Shown: positions 1-13,011, counted from the first letter of the stretch. The stretch is DNA of 64,000 bases from Planctomycetota bacterium (GCA_019636215.1 JAHBXZ010000006.1:62001-126000), one strand, 5' to 3'. Notes: generated from the letters alone by a model not told the origin. Made by a program: numbers and translations.

Positions 1-929
1 CCATGGTACTGGCATCGCGGCTGGACAAGCTGGTCGGGCATGGCGGGGCCGAAGTAGATGCCGAGGGCTTCTTCACGCGTGGCAACGACGGCTGGCAGGA
101 AGGCTATGCGGCGCGGGTGGATCACCGGCGCGACCAGCTGGATCGCATGTTCGCATTTGCCGAGGGCCGATCCTGCCGCATGCAGGCGCTGGTGCGGCAT
201 TTTGGCGACCAGCAGGACGACGGCCGCGCCTGTGGCAAGTGCGACATCTGCGCGCCTGACAAATGCCGCATCAAATGCTTCGCAGCGCCGGACGCACGAC
301 AGATGACCTGCTTGCGCATCATCATGCGCGCGCTGGCCGCCCGCGACGACGTTTCGACGGGCAAGTTGCACCGCGATAACTTCACGGAAAGCGAGCTTGC
401 CCGCCGCGACTTTGAGGCACTGCTGGGCGCGCTGGAACAGAACGGGCTGGTTTACACAGTGAACGACGAGTTCGAGAAAGACGGGGAAACAATTCGCTAC
501 CGGCGTGCAAGCCTGACGGACGCAGGCCGCGAGACGGGCGAGAACCTGGAGGGCGCCGTCATGCTCGCGGTTGCTGTCGGCCGTCAGGAGTCGGCCGTCG
601 GCAACAAGAGCCGCAAGCGCAGCTTGCCGTTGGCCATGGCTGGCAGTCGGCCGCAGGAAACAGGAGCCCTGGGCGCAAGCGAGGGCCGCAATGAATCAGA
701 GCCCAACCCCGAACTTGTGGCCGCGCTCAAGGCCTGGCGTAAACAGCAGGCTGACAAAGAAGGTGTGCGGGCCTTTCACGTGCTGTCGAACAAGACTCTG
801 CTGGCCGTGGCCGCGGCCCGGCCGGGCAGCGAAGCAGCCCTGGCGTCAGTGGCCGGCATTGGTCCGCGCATATTGGCAAGGTATGCTGTGCCAATCCTGC
901 GTGCACTGGGCATGGGTGCTGAGTCGTGA
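1..929 (+). CDS. recQ: RecQ-family DNA helicase, C-terminal part (5' end outside window)
   Basis: This is the C-terminal ~308 residues of a RecQ-type ATP-dependent DNA helicase; the frame is open at the left edge, so the helicase motor lies upstream. Visible residues 58, 77, 80 and 83 (counted from the ATG at base 3) form the RecQ zinc site with spacing C-x18-C-x2-C-x2-C. A winged-helix-like segment follows (about 100-180). A low-complexity linker (about 190-234) derives from a dispersed repeat. Residues 235-305 are an HRDC domain, used by RecQ proteins to bind DNA structures. The TGA at 927-929 is followed four bases later by the ATG of a membrane protein. A second HRDC copy lies at 2.7 kb. 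The family call is secure; activity cannot be judged without the motor. Confidence 0.85.
   Translation, partial: MVLASRLDKLVGHGGAEVDAEGFFTRGNDGWQEGYAARVDHRRDQLDRMFAFAEGRSCRMQALVRHFGDQQDDGRACGKCDICAPDKCRIKCFAAPDARQMTCLRIIMRALAARDDVSTGKLHRDNFTESELARRDFEALLGALEQNGLVYTVNDEFEKDGETIRYRRASLTDAGRETGENLEGAVMLAVAVGRQESAVGNKSRKRSLPLAMAGSRPQETGALGASEGRNESEPNPELVAALKAWRKQQADKEGVRAFHVLSNKTLLAVAAARPGSEAALASVAGIGPRILARYAVPILRALGMGAES
598..690 (+). repeat. Dispersed repeat read through in recQ
   Basis: Two diverged units of an interspersed repeat lie inside the recQ frame: AACAAGAGCCGCAAGCGC at 603-620 and an 'AACAGGAGCCC..GCGCAAGCGAGGG' unit at 659-685. The 18-mer recurs exactly at 57403-57420 and, inverted, at 44112-44129. 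It encodes the linker between the winged-helix-like and HRDC parts of RecQ. Similar units elsewhere in the window are intergenic. Confidence 0.75.
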
Positions 930-933
930 ATCC

Positions 934-2640
934 ATGAGTGAGCCAGCAGCAGCCAAATGCCCGGCCACTCGCCGAATGGCCAGCCTGGCGGATTCTGCCT
1001 TTCTTGTCCTGCTTCTGGTTGCCGTGCTGTGGCCTTTGGCCAACTTGGACTGGTTTGATTCACATGAAGGTGTTCGGTACCTGCTTCGGCTCGACGCACT
1101 GCAACAGAATTTGGGCTCACAGGGCGGCCACCCGCGCTGGGTACCAGAATGCGCCGGTGGCAGGGGCATGCCGTACTTCACGTACTATGCCCCAGGGTTT
1201 CCTTACTTGTGCCTGCTGTTCGCGTGGCTTGGTGCCACCGGTGCGGTAAAGGCCGCCATCACCCTTGTTACTTTCGTCGGCGCTTGGTCCGCCCTGCAGT
1301 TGGGGTCGGAATGGGGCGGCCGCCACGGCGGAAGACTGGCAGCGTTGCTTGTGGTGGCGAGTCCGTACCCGATGTTCAACCTCTACCTGCGCGGAGACCT
1401 TGCCGAGTATTCGGCGAATCATCTGGCAGTTCCGGTGCTTTGGCTGGTCTGGCGGCTGGCCAAAGGAAGCGGCGGCAAACTGACAGCGCTGGCAGCTGGG
1501 CTGCTGCACGGACTGTTGATTACCCAGCACAATGTCATGGCATTGCTGTTCACGGGCGCGATTCTTGTGTTTGGTGTCGGGGTCGGGGTAGTCGAGAAGT
1601 CGGGACGAAAACAGTGGCTGGGCATGGCAGTGGTTCCGCTGCTTGGTGTTGCAGTTTCCGCATGGTTCTGGCTGCCGGCCCTGGCGCAGCTATCGCTGGT
1701 AGACACCGCAACGCTTGTCTCTGGTGGCTATGAAGTCGAGCGCAATCTCTTTAGGGATCAACAATGGGCCTGGCGGCTGTCGCGATCGACACCTGTGCTC
1801 GGACCGATACTGGTGGCGGCGGTGATTGCTTTAGCTGCCTTGTCGGCGAAGGCGTGGCTGCCGCGCGGACGGGGGTTGTTTCTTGCCAGTGGGGTGTGCC
1901 TGCTGCTTGTCTTGATGCAGCCGGTATCGGTGTGGGTCTGGCACCATGTCCCACTCATGCACTACGTCCAGTTTCCCTGGCGGCTGCTGGGCATATCCAC
2001 GGTCATGTCTGCGCTGGCCGCCGCGCATTTCGGTGCTTTGCCAGCTGGCTGGTGGCCTCGGCCACGCTTGAGACGGCATGCGCCGACGGTCGTTCTGGCC
2101 ATGTCGGCGCTGGCGTTGGCGTACTCGTTCCAGAACATTGTGCCGTCCCAAGATTCGCCGCAGTCGCGCCAGATGACTTACTGGACTTCGGCACGCTTCA
2201 CCCACAACCGCTACAGCGAGCCAATGACTTCTGGCGAGTTTGCACCTATCACCGCAGACCCGCAAAACTGGCCCGCGTTCGGCCAGCGTGCTGCTATGTC
2301 CCACCAACCCGGCGGCCCCTTGGTGGTGCAATCGGGTCGAAACGGCGCGCTGCTGACTGTGCGCCTGAACGGTGGTGCGGGGGAGCTTCTGCTGGCCCAG
2401 TTTTGGCACCCGACTTGGCTGGCCACTGTGGACGGCGCTGAAGTGGAGTGCAGCGCCGGGCCAGGCGGCTGCATCTTGGTACCTGTGGCCGCCGGGGTCC
2501 GTGAAGTACGAGTGACTCCGGTGCGCACAAGCCTGGAGAAAGCATCAGAGTGGGTTTCGGCGCTGGCCTTTCTGGCGACGATGGTCGCCTTGGCCGCGCT
2601 GACTATCCGGCGTTACCGGGCCGCCGGCACGGATCCGTAG
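934..2640 (+). CDS. Polytopic membrane protein, PTPS-related/GT-C-like
   Basis: A 568-residue integral membrane protein with roughly ten hydrophobic segments. The ATG at 934 was chosen because it follows the recQ stop by four bases and directly precedes the first TM segment (residues ~22-40); the frame is open further upstream but overlaps recQ. The motif G-M-P-Y-F-T-Y-Y-A-P-G-F-P-Y near residue 80, and an early Asp-rich luminal loop, resemble the '6-pyruvoyl-tetrahydropterin synthase-related' membrane family (YfhO/GT-C-like), whose members are predicted lipid-linked sugar transferases. The last ~150 residues before the final TM are a soluble beta-rich region. The gene sits between two HRDC-coding segments. 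The substrate cannot be deduced. Confidence 0.7.
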   Translation: MSEPAAAKCPATRRMASLADSAFLVLLLVAVLWPLANLDWFDSHEGVRYLLRLDALQQNLGSQGGHPRWVPECAGGRGMPYFTYYAPGFPYLCLLFAWLGATGAVKAAITLVTFVGAWSALQLGSEWGGRHGGRLAALLVVASPYPMFNLYLRGDLAEYSANHLAVPVLWLVWRLAKGSGGKLTALAAGLLHGLLITQHNVMALLFTGAILVFGVGVGVVEKSGRKQWLGMAVVPLLGVAVSAWFWLPALAQLSLVDTATLVSGGYEVERNLFRDQQWAWRLSRSTPVLGPILVAAVIALAALSAKAWLPRGRGLFLASGVCLLLVLMQPVSVWVWHHVPLMHYVQFPWRLLGISTVMSALAAAHFGALPAGWWPRPRLRRHAPTVVLAMSALALAYSFQNIVPSQDSPQSRQMTYWTSARFTHNRYSEPMTSGEFAPITADPQNWPAFGQRAAMSHQPGGPLVVQSGRNGALLTVRLNGGAGELLLAQFWHPTWLATVDGAEVECSAGPGGCILVPVAAGVREVRVTPVRTSLEKASEWVSALAFLATMVALAALTIRRYRAAGTDP

Positions 2641-2726
2641 CCCGAAAGAAAGGCCTGGGTTTGGCAGTGAGTGGGTGCCGGGCCTGGCGCGACGACTGCT
2701 GCTGCATATAGCCGCCCGTTGCAGGC

Positions 2727-2930
2727 TTGTCCGAAGCACTCAAGGCCTGGCGCAAGCAGCAGGCCGACAAAGAAGGCGTTCCGGCCTTGCATGTGGTGTC
2801 GAACAAGGTGCTGCCGGACATGGCCGCAGCCCGCCCGGGCAGCAGGGACGCACTGTCCAATGTGCCCGGCATCGGGTCGGGAAAACTTAGAAAGTATGGC
2901 ACGGCGATGCTGCGAATGGTCGGTCCCTGA
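2727..2930 (+). CDS. Orphan HRDC domain (RecQ C-terminal duplicate, possibly remnant)
   Basis: A 67-residue frame made only of an HRDC domain. It shares the 14-residue run ALKAWRKQQADKEG with the RecQ HRDC at 0.9 kb, and similarity continues over the whole domain. Nucleotides past the end (TGAGTCGT) also match the recQ terminus, so this is a DNA-level duplication. There is no ATG: the frame opens after a TAG at 2709-2711 and the only plausible start is TTG at 2727. There is no good ribosome-binding site. It is either a remnant of a RecQ that once carried tandem HRDC domains, later split by the membrane-protein gene, or a stand-alone DNA-binding domain. The homology is secure; expression is doubtful. 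Confidence 0.5.
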   Translation: MSEALKAWRKQQADKEGVPALHVVSNKVLPDMAAARPGSRDALSNVPGIGSGKLRKYGTAMLRMVGP

Positions 2931-2947
2931 GTCGTACCGCGCGGGCG

Positions 2948-3742
2948 TCAACTCGCGAGAAACAGGTAGTTGGAATCTTCCAGCCGGTTGTGAACGCCAA
3001 TCTCGGCCACCGGCACGGTCGCCCCGTCAGGGCCCAGGCGATGAATCGTGTACGCCAGTTCCTTCAGCAGGGCCTCCACCGATTGCTGGCGCGCAAGCCG
3101 CAGTCGGCCTTGTTCGCTTTGCGTTTCGTAGACCGGCAGTATCTCGCAGATCACCGGTGCGCGCTGCTGCCGCAACACCGATCGCAGACCCTGCAGCACT
3201 TCAAGTTCACCGCCCTCCACGTCGATCTTGATCGCCGCGATCTCTACACCTTGCAAGGCCGCCCCGGCATCGCGCAACCTGACTGGCTGCGGCCGGCGCA
3301 GTTGCCGATACCCGGCCAGGCTGCGGAACCCGGGCACCACGCTGGCACTGGAGTCGCCGGGGTGATCGCTGAACAGTTCCGCCTGGCCGTCGCGGTCGGA
3401 AAGCGCTGCCTGTTCCAGGGTGCAGTGTTGCAGCCCGTTCAACGACATCAGTTCATGCAGAAATGCGCAGGCAAACGGGTCGGGCTCGAACCCTGCCCAC
3501 TGGCGGGCCGGGTCAATCGCGCGCACACGCATCAGGGTCTGGCCCAGGTTCGCGCCAACGTCCACCAGCGTACCGGGGCGACGCAGGACTTCGCGCAGCA
3601 CCACGGTCATCCAGGGCTCGCGATTGAGCAACAGTTCCAGCCCGTGTCCGCCGGCGTGCGGCACGCGCCAGTGCGTCGAACCCACAGGCACCTGCCAGGT
3701 TCGCTTGCCAAGCTTGCCCAGCAGACGGCGAAAGAAGAACAT
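2948..3742 (-). CDS. FkbM-family SAM-dependent methyltransferase
   Basis: A 264-residue protein with the FkbM-family layout. The SAM-binding motif I is LVDVGANLGQT at residues 59-69, a FEPDP acidic motif is at 85-89, and the family signature IKIDVEGGELEVLQG is at 171-185. FkbM enzymes O-methylate sugars, polyketides or peptides, and in many bacteria modify glycans or lipids. The ATG lies two bases after the metH stop, so the gene is probably the distal member of a metH transcript. That placement fits use of SAM made from methionine, but the acceptor is unknown. No signal peptide is seen, so it should be cytosolic. Confidence 0.85.
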   Translation of the reverse strand: MFFFRRLLGKLGKRTWQVPVGSTHWRVPHAGGHGLELLLNREPWMTVVLREVLRRPGTLVDVGANLGQTLMRVRAIDPARQWAGFEPDPFACAFLHELMSLNGLQHCTLEQAALSDRDGQAELFSDHPGDSSASVVPGFRSLAGYRQLRRPQPVRLRDAGAALQGVEIAAIKIDVEGGELEVLQGLRSVLRQQRAPVICEILPVYETQSEQGRLRLARQQSVEALLKELAYTIHRLGPDGATVPVAEIGVHNRLEDSNYLFLAS

Positions 3743-3744
3743 GG

Positions 3745-7422
<3,678 letters not shown>

Positions 7423-7428
7423 GGCGGC

Positions 7429-7434
7429 AGCATA
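7429..7434 (-). promoter_or_regulatory. Candidate -10 box of metH (leaderless start)
   Basis: On the minus strand TGTGCTATGCT precedes GCCGCC-ATG. The TATGCT hexamer ends six bases before the metH ATG, so transcription would begin at or next to the start codon. The same geometry is seen at 13000-13005 and 17087-17092. Confidence 0.5.
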
Positions 7435-7474
7435 GCACAGTGACGCGCCACGGGTACTCGGGGCGGGAAACAGC

Positions 7475-7500
7475 GGGGGCGCGGCAGTGGCCGCGCCCCC
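7475..7500 (-). terminator. Hairpin terminator after the 7.5-kb gene
   Basis: A perfect 10-bp stem (GGGGGCGCGG/CCGCGCCCCC) with a 6-base loop lies 17 bases beyond the stop of the minus-strand gene at 7517 and upstream of metH. The T-tract is short, so termination strength is uncertain. Confidence 0.5.
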
Positions 7501-7516
7501 GGTACGGAAACGACTG

Positions 7517-10500
7517 CTACGCGCGCCGGCGCAGGCGTCGTGCGCCCAGCGCCAGCAGGCTTGCCAGTGCCCCCAGCATCAGCCAGGCGGAGTCACCCGT
7601 GCCGGTGCTGCAGCCGCTGTCTTTCTTCTTGCCGTCACCGCCGCCGCTTCCGCCTCCACCACCGGCAGTCACGTCAAAGGCCGCCGACGTGGCATCAGTC
7701 AGTGCGCCGCCGTCGGTGAAATCCAGCGTGTACCCGGTGCCGGCCAGGTCAATCGAGAGATTGGTGAATGACACCACGCCGTTGACGGCCGTAAGGGTGG
7801 TTGTGCCGCCCAGGACCGCGCCGGTTGCGCCAGTTCCGGTGGTGATGCTGACTGTCACCTGGGTGGTGTTGTCGGTGGCCACCAGCACGCCGGCGGCATC
7901 CTGGATCTGGATCACCGGCTGGGTGGTGAAGGCCGTGCCCGGCACTGCCCCTGCGGGTTGGGTGGTGATGACCAGCTGGGTGGCCGCCCCGGCGACGCTG
8001 AACGTCGCACTGGTAACTCCGGTGAGAATGGCGCCCACGTCGTCGAAGTCCAGGCTGAACCCTGCCCCGGCGGTGTTGATGCCGAGGTTGGTGAATGTCA
8101 CTACGCCATTGACGGCAGTCAGGGTCGTGGTGCTGGTGCCGGTAAAGGCACCCGTGCCGCTGGCAATCGTGACCACAACCTGGGTAGTGTTGTCCGTGGC
8201 CACCAGTGTGCCGGCGGCGTCACGAACTTCGATTACCGGCTGGGTCACAAAGGGTTGATTGACAACCGCACCACCCGGCTGAGTGGCAATGCCAAGCTGG
8301 GTTGGCGTGCCGGCAACGCTGAATGACGCGCTGACGACGTTGGTCAGACTGCCCGACGTGAAGGTCAGGGTGTAACCCGTGCCCGCCAGGTTAATGCTGA
8401 GGTTGGTGAAGCTGGCAAGTCCGGCCGTGGCACTGACGGGAGTAGTGCCGCCAAGAGTGGCGCCGGATGTGCCTGTGCCGGTGGTGATACCCGCAGCCAC
8501 ACTTGCGCTGCTGGAGGTCACGCGATTGCCACCGGCGTCGATCACTTCCACCTGGGGCTGATTGACAAAAGCCGTGGCGGCCACAGCACCGGAGGGCTGA
8601 GTCACCATGCGCAGCGCGGCTTCGGCACCCACGGTCACATTGAATGTGGCGGACACCGCATTGCTGAGGCCGGTGGAAGTAAATGTCAGGGTGTAGCCGG
8701 TGCCGGCCAGGTCAATCGCAAGAGCTGTAAAGGTAGCCACACCGCCTGTGGCGTTGACACTGCCGCCGGCCACAATGGCGGCACCTGTGGTTCCTGTGCC
8801 GGTGGTGATTGCCGCGTCCACGGTGGCCGCGCTGCTTGTGACAGTGTTGCCTCCCGCATCGCGGATGGCGACAACCGGCTGCGGGGAGAGTGCCGATCCA
8901 CCTGTACCGTTGCCGGGCTGGGTGGTGATGACAAGCTGCGTGGCGGCACCCACCGTGACATTGAAGGTGTTGGAGACCGCCGGGGTCAGTGCGCCCGATG
9001 TGAAGGTCAGGGTGTAGCCGGTGCCGGCGAGGTCAATTGCCAGGCCGGTGAATGTGGCCACACCGTTTACGGCATTGACCGACGCTCCGGCCACAATGGT
9101 TGCGCCCGCCGCGCCGGTGCCGCTGGTGATGGCGGCAGTAACCAGGCCGTTGTAACTGCTGACCAGCGCGCCACCGGCATCGCGGGCTTGCACCACAGGC
9201 TGGGTTGAAAGTGCCGACCCACCGGTGCCGTTGCCTGGCTGGGTTGTAATCACAAGCTGGGTGGCAACAATCGCGGGAGCGGTGCCGTTGACAGTCCAGT
9301 TGTACGGGTTCTCGTTGGCGTCGTTGTTGTCGATGCTGATGGTGAACGAGAATGCCATGCCCGCCGTGGTCGGCGTTACCTCTACGTCAAAGGTCGTCTG
9401 GCCTGCCGCCGCGACGGGTGTGCCCGGGTTGGCAGTCACCGTGGCGGTGCAGTTGTTCTGAGAGCCGATGGCCACCAGCGGGCTTCCGGTAAGATTCAGG
9501 TTAGCCGTGCCGGTGTTCAAAATCGTGTAGGTCAGCGTGAACGGTGTGCCGGCCGCGTGGCTGCCCACGCTGTCGGTTGATCCATCCACAATAGCTGCAG
9601 CAGAGGCGTTCTGTACGTCCATCTCTGGCACTGTGGTTGCGGTACCCGTTCCAGACACTAGGAACTGGTAGGGGTTCTCGTTGGCATCGTTGTTGGCAAT
9701 CGACAATTGAAAGCCCCAGGTCGCCCCGCTTGGATTGATGGTGATGGTAAACGCGGTGCTGGATCCCGCAGCAACACTGGCAGAGGGTTGTGTAGTGACA
9801 GTGGCGCTGTTCAGGCCGAACTGGTTGCTGATGGCGACCAGGGGCGTACCCGTCAGGTTGAGTGCGGATGTGCCCGTGTTGGCGATAGTCCAGGTCACAC
9901 CGGTGCCGGTGCCGATCGCCAGTGCGCCCACGCTGTCGGTTGTCGCCAGGCCGCTTGGGATCGAGGTCCCGGCTGGGCGCTGCACGTCAATCTCGGGGCC
10001 AGCGGCAGCGGCACCTATTGTCTGTGTCCCGCCTGTTACTGTGCCGCCCTGTACCGTCCCGGCTGCGACCGTTACGCCCGCAGCCGCGACCGTAAGGGTG
10101 AAGGTGTTTCCCGTTGTCGCGCCGGAAGCGACGTCTACCACCACAATGAACGACTTGGGTGTCGTTGTGATGTCAATGGGTGTGCCGATCGCGAACGTGC
10201 GGGGAAAGGCACCTGATGCCGCAGTGGCAAGTAAGGCATCACCGCCGTCAAACGAACCATTGGCGTTGACGTCGTGGTAGAGCCGGGCCTGTGTGAAATC
10301 GGATGCCCCGGCGGTTCCCGAGTTTCCAACCACGACCTGGCTGCAAGTGGTACTGAGGTTAGATCTGGTCAGCTGAAACTGGATGCAGGTGTGCGCGGTG
10401 GTGCCCGCTGCAACGCTTGCGGGTGCTGGATTGGCTGTGCCGGGCGCCAGGAACGTTATGTTCTGGGCCGCAAGTCCACCCGCTGCTGTCAGTAATAGTA

Positions 10501-10519
10501 CCGCAATGGCGTAGCGCAT
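7517..10519 (-). CDS. Secreted repetitive Ig-like surface protein with Cys-TM-Arg C-terminal anchor
   Basis: A 1000-residue exported protein. The start at 10519 follows a GGAGGA site by six bases and opens a classical signal peptide ([19 protein letters not shown]). After a ~130-residue N-terminal region come two choice-of-anchor-D-like (ASPM/HYDIN-type) beta domains, each ending in NNDANENPY. Five tandem modules of ~105 residues follow, each beginning 'L.I.TQP.G' and ending '[10 protein letters not shown]'. The C-terminus is a Gly/Ser linker, a Cys, a hydrophobic helix and RRLRRR. This resembles the MYXO-CTERM/Synerg-CTERM class of processed anchors and matches the tail of the protein at 59.6 kb. 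An adhesive or S-layer-like role is an inference. The modules are similar enough to give ~315-bp DNA repeats. Confidence 0.8.
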   Translation of the reverse strand: MRYAIAVLLLTAAGGLAAQNITFLAPGTANPAPASVAAGTTAHTCIQFQLTRSNLSTTCSQVVVGNSGTAGASDFTQARLYHDVNANGSFDGGDALLATAASGAFPRTFAIGTPIDITTTPKSFIVVVDVASGATTGNTFTLTVAAAGVTVAAGTVQGGTVTGGTQTIGAAAAGPEIDVQRPAGTSIPSGLATTDSVGALAIGTGTGVTWTIANTGTSALNLTGTPLVAISNQFGLNSATVTTQPSASVAAGSSTAFTITINPSGATWGFQLSIANNDANENPYQFLVSGTGTATTVPEMDVQNASAAAIVDGSTDSVGSHAAGTPFTLTYTILNTGTANLNLTGSPLVAIGSQNNCTATVTANPGTPVAAAGQTTFDVEVTPTTAGMAFSFTISIDNNDANENPYNWTVNGTAPAIVATQLVITTQPGNGTGGSALSTQPVVQARDAGGALVSSYNGLVTAAITSGTGAAGATIVAGASVNAVNGVATFTGLAIDLAGTGYTLTFTSGALTPAVSNTFNVTVGAATQLVITTQPGNGTGGSALSPQPVVAIRDAGGNTVTSSAATVDAAITTGTGTTGAAIVAGGSVNATGGVATFTALAIDLAGTGYTLTFTSTGLSNAVSATFNVTVGAEAALRMVTQPSGAVAATAFVNQPQVEVIDAGGNRVTSSSASVAAGITTGTGTSGATLGGTTPVSATAGLASFTNLSINLAGTGYTLTFTSGSLTNVVSASFSVAGTPTQLGIATQPGGAVVNQPFVTQPVIEVRDAAGTLVATDNTTQVVVTIASGTGAFTGTSTTTLTAVNGVVTFTNLGINTAGAGFSLDFDDVGAILTGVTSATFSVAGAATQLVITTQPAGAVPGTAFTTQPVIQIQDAAGVLVATDNTTQVTVSITTGTGATGAVLGGTTTLTAVNGVVSFTNLSIDLAGTGYTLDFTDGGALTDATSAAFDVTAGGGGGSGGGDGKKKDSGCSTGTGDSAWLMLGALASLLALGARRLRRRA

Positions 10520-10697
10520 GTTCGATCCTCCGAGGGCGAAATAGAACCCACGTCCTCTGGACCGGGCCCCCACGGTCGTTCCAGTGACACAAGCCGCTAC
10601 GCATATCGAATACTAGAGTGGTCAATATAGACGATTGCCGAAGAGAGTTTCAACACAAACCGCTCCCTCGGTGACCGAGTTTCGGCGTCAATGTGGC

Positions 10698-12893
10698 TTA
10701 TCGTCCGCCGGGGCGTTGCAGTTGCTGGAACTGTCGGTCGGCGGCGGCGCGCAGGATCACCGGCACGCTTAGGGTGGGCACGAAGTAGCCCGGCTTCAGG
10801 CGGCCGCCCTCTACAAGCTCAGCGGGGTGGGTGAACTCGCCGGTTTTGGCCTTGGCGTGCAGGCGTTCAATCGGTTTGCGGGTGGCTTCGTCCCATTCGT
10901 GGATACGGAACTCGGCCGGCAGCAGCAGATTGGGCTTGCCGGGATCGGTCAGGTTGGGCAGTTCCACAAACGCGTCGGGCGAAAACGACAGGTCGGTCTG
11001 GGCCGCGTCGCGCCCGTTGGCCATGGCAAACACCATGCGCGCATGCAGCAGCCCGTGCGGGAACTTCCAGGTACCACGCGAGCCCTGCGGCAGGTCGGCC
11101 ACAAAACGCAGTTCCACGGCCTCGCGGCGGCCATCGGCCAGAAGGCGGCCCTGCTTCAGGTAACGCCACACGCGCATTTCCACGCCCGTGCCGAGGTCGG
11201 TGTGGGTGCCCCGGCCCAGATACACCAGCCCGCCGCGTTCCGGCGCGCCGGCCACACCGGAAAGCAGCAGCAGCTTGCGGGCCTCCAGTTGCGTGACCAG
11301 GTCGTCGTAGACCTTGCCGGCGCGGGCGGGGCTCTGTTTCTCGACGCTGCCGCCCTTGATGTTGGCGCAGGCGTAGTGCCAGTCGGTGGTGGCGTCGCCC
11401 CCGCCATCAATGCTGTTCATCAGCCAATCGCCGCTGAGGTTGTCCTCGGTGCGGATGCGGCCTTTGCCGCCGCGCCCGTCACCGTGGTAGAGCTCCACGT
11501 AGGTACCCTTCTTGGGGTCGGCGCCCTGCAGGCTGATCTTCATGTCAAAAGCCAGCAAGGTGCTTGGAATGCCGCGCGGGTAGTGCGCGTCAAGTTCGGC
11601 GAAGCGTTTCACCAGCGCGCTGACCCTGGCCAGGTTGCGCGGGTTGGCCATCGAATCCAGCCCCAGCGGCGGCACCCGCAGCGTGTGCAGGCAGATGGGC
11701 TGGCCGTCGGCGGCGTGGTCAGGGTTGGCCGCGGGCTCGATCAGCCCGAACATGCCGCGCTTGAGGTCAATCAGCCCGCCAAGCCCGCTGGTGCTGGCCT
11801 GGGGCTGCGCAAACATCACCACGCGCCGCGAAGGGCCGAACGGCAGCCGTCCCACATACTGCAAGCCTCCGCCGGGCCGCGGCGCATACAGGGTGCGCCA
11901 GCGCACCAGGGCACCCAGTTGCAGCACCCGATCTTTCACGCCCGCAAAACGCACGACAAACCCGCCGGATGCCAGCCCGCGAAACTGATCCAGCAGCGCG
12001 ACCTGGGTGGCCGCGGCATCGGCCCGGGGCTGCATCTGTTCAATCGAAACACGATCGCCCTCGCTGCGGGCGAAAACCAGGCATTCATCGTGGGCATCCC
12101 ACACCAGCGCACGGGTGAAGGTTTCGGACGGGAACTCGCCTTGCCTCAACACGGTCAGTTTCAGGCTTGTGGCCTCAAGGTCCAGCCGCAGCAGGCGGCC
12201 CGGTCGCGATGGCGGGTTGTCATTCACACGCGGGATCGCGCCGCGATCGCCCATGGAAACGCGGGCAATGCCGGTGTCGCTGGTCAGGCAGCACAGGCTG
12301 CTGTTGCTGATCCAAACCGGGCGGCTGAACGGCTCGACGGAGCTTTCGGCAAGCAGCGCCCAGCTTGTGGTGTCATACACGCGCAGCACGGCGGTGGTCG
12401 CCGTGCGAAAGGCCCTCAGTGCCAGGCGGCTGCCGTCGGGCGACACAGCTGGTGCGTCGGCAAACTCGGAGCTGGCAAGCGCGACCGCACCCGCGGGCAC
12501 TGCCCCGCCGGCCACCCTAAGGCCATCGGCCCGCACCACCAACGTGGGGGCAACATCGCGGCCGGGCGCGTTGACAAGCAGGTGGGGCTGCCCGCGCAGC
12601 TCAAACACGGCATAGGCCCAGGCGCCGGCGATTTCGGTGATGCGGGTGTAGCGCGCGCTGTCACGGTCATAGCGCCACAGGTCCAGCCCCGGGCGGCCGG
12701 CGGCGGCACGGCCCAGCACATCGGGCGCGAACAACCCGGGATCGCCGGCGCGCGCGCCCAGGCCTTCGCCTGCCGGCCCGGGTGGCGGCTCCAGCAGAAG
12801 CCAGGCAGCGCCGCCCTGCGGCGTGGACACAGCCAGGTCGTTGGCCGCAAGCGGCGCGGCAACCAGCAGGATAAGCAGCAGCAATCTGTGCAT
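10698..12893 (-). CDS. Secreted protein of unknown function (731 aa)
   Basis: The ATG at 12893 opens a strong signal peptide (MHRLLLLILLVAAPLAAND); a GTG six codons upstream is less likely. The mature protein is periplasmic or extracellular. Its first half has beta-propeller-like texture, with repeated 'GSRLALRAF' and 'RVYDTTSW' strands reminiscent of TolB-like blades. The second half contains a Gly/Asp-rich stretch near residue 475 (YHGDGRGGKGR) and no recognised catalytic motif. No ribosome-binding site is seen. It is monocistronic and divergent from the TPR gene at 13 kb. I do not recognise the family. Confidence 0.7.
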   Translation of the reverse strand: MHRLLLLILLVAAPLAANDLAVSTPQGGAAWLLLEPPPGPAGEGLGARAGDPGLFAPDVLGRAAAGRPGLDLWRYDRDSARYTRITEIAGAWAYAVFELRGQPHLLVNAPGRDVAPTLVVRADGLRVAGGAVPAGAVALASSEFADAPAVSPDGSRLALRAFRTATTAVLRVYDTTSWALLAESSVEPFSRPVWISNSSLCCLTSDTGIARVSMGDRGAIPRVNDNPPSRPGRLLRLDLEATSLKLTVLRQGEFPSETFTRALVWDAHDECLVFARSEGDRVSIEQMQPRADAAATQVALLDQFRGLASGGFVVRFAGVKDRVLQLGALVRWRTLYAPRPGGGLQYVGRLPFGPSRRVVMFAQPQASTSGLGGLIDLKRGMFGLIEPAANPDHAADGQPICLHTLRVPPLGLDSMANPRNLARVSALVKRFAELDAHYPRGIPSTLLAFDMKISLQGADPKKGTYVELYHGDGRGGKGRIRTEDNLSGDWLMNSIDGGGDATTDWHYACANIKGGSVEKQSPARAGKVYDDLVTQLEARKLLLLSGVAGAPERGGLVYLGRGTHTDLGTGVEMRVWRYLKQGRLLADGRREAVELRFVADLPQGSRGTWKFPHGLLHARMVFAMANGRDAAQTDLSFSPDAFVELPNLTDPGKPNLLLPAEFRIHEWDEATRKPIERLHAKAKTGEFTHPAELVEGGRLKPGYFVPTLSVPVILRAAADRQFQQLQRPGGR

Positions 12894-12999
12894 GGACACG
12901 GACAGAAACACGGGGCCCTATGTTTAATACGTTCCGCCCGGCCAAGGGTGCGGAAAATGCGGCGCGGCAAACCTCACTGAACCCGCGCCCGACTGCCGC

Positions 13000-13005
13000 T
13001 ATGAT
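13000..13005 (+). promoter_or_regulatory. Candidate -10 box (TATGAT) for leaderless TPR gene
   Basis: CGCTATGAT occurs with the TATGAT hexamer ending six bases before the GTG at 13012. A very similar GCGCTATGAT stands upstream of the paralogue at 62.5 kb. Confidence 0.45.
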
Positions 13006-13011
13006 CCGCGT

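Noticed and set aside
10827..12980. 717-codon plus-strand frame antisense to the secreted protein at 10.7 kb
   Set aside because: The opposite strand has a signal peptide and protein-like composition, whereas this frame is His/Gln/Arg/Gly-rich with no start signals.
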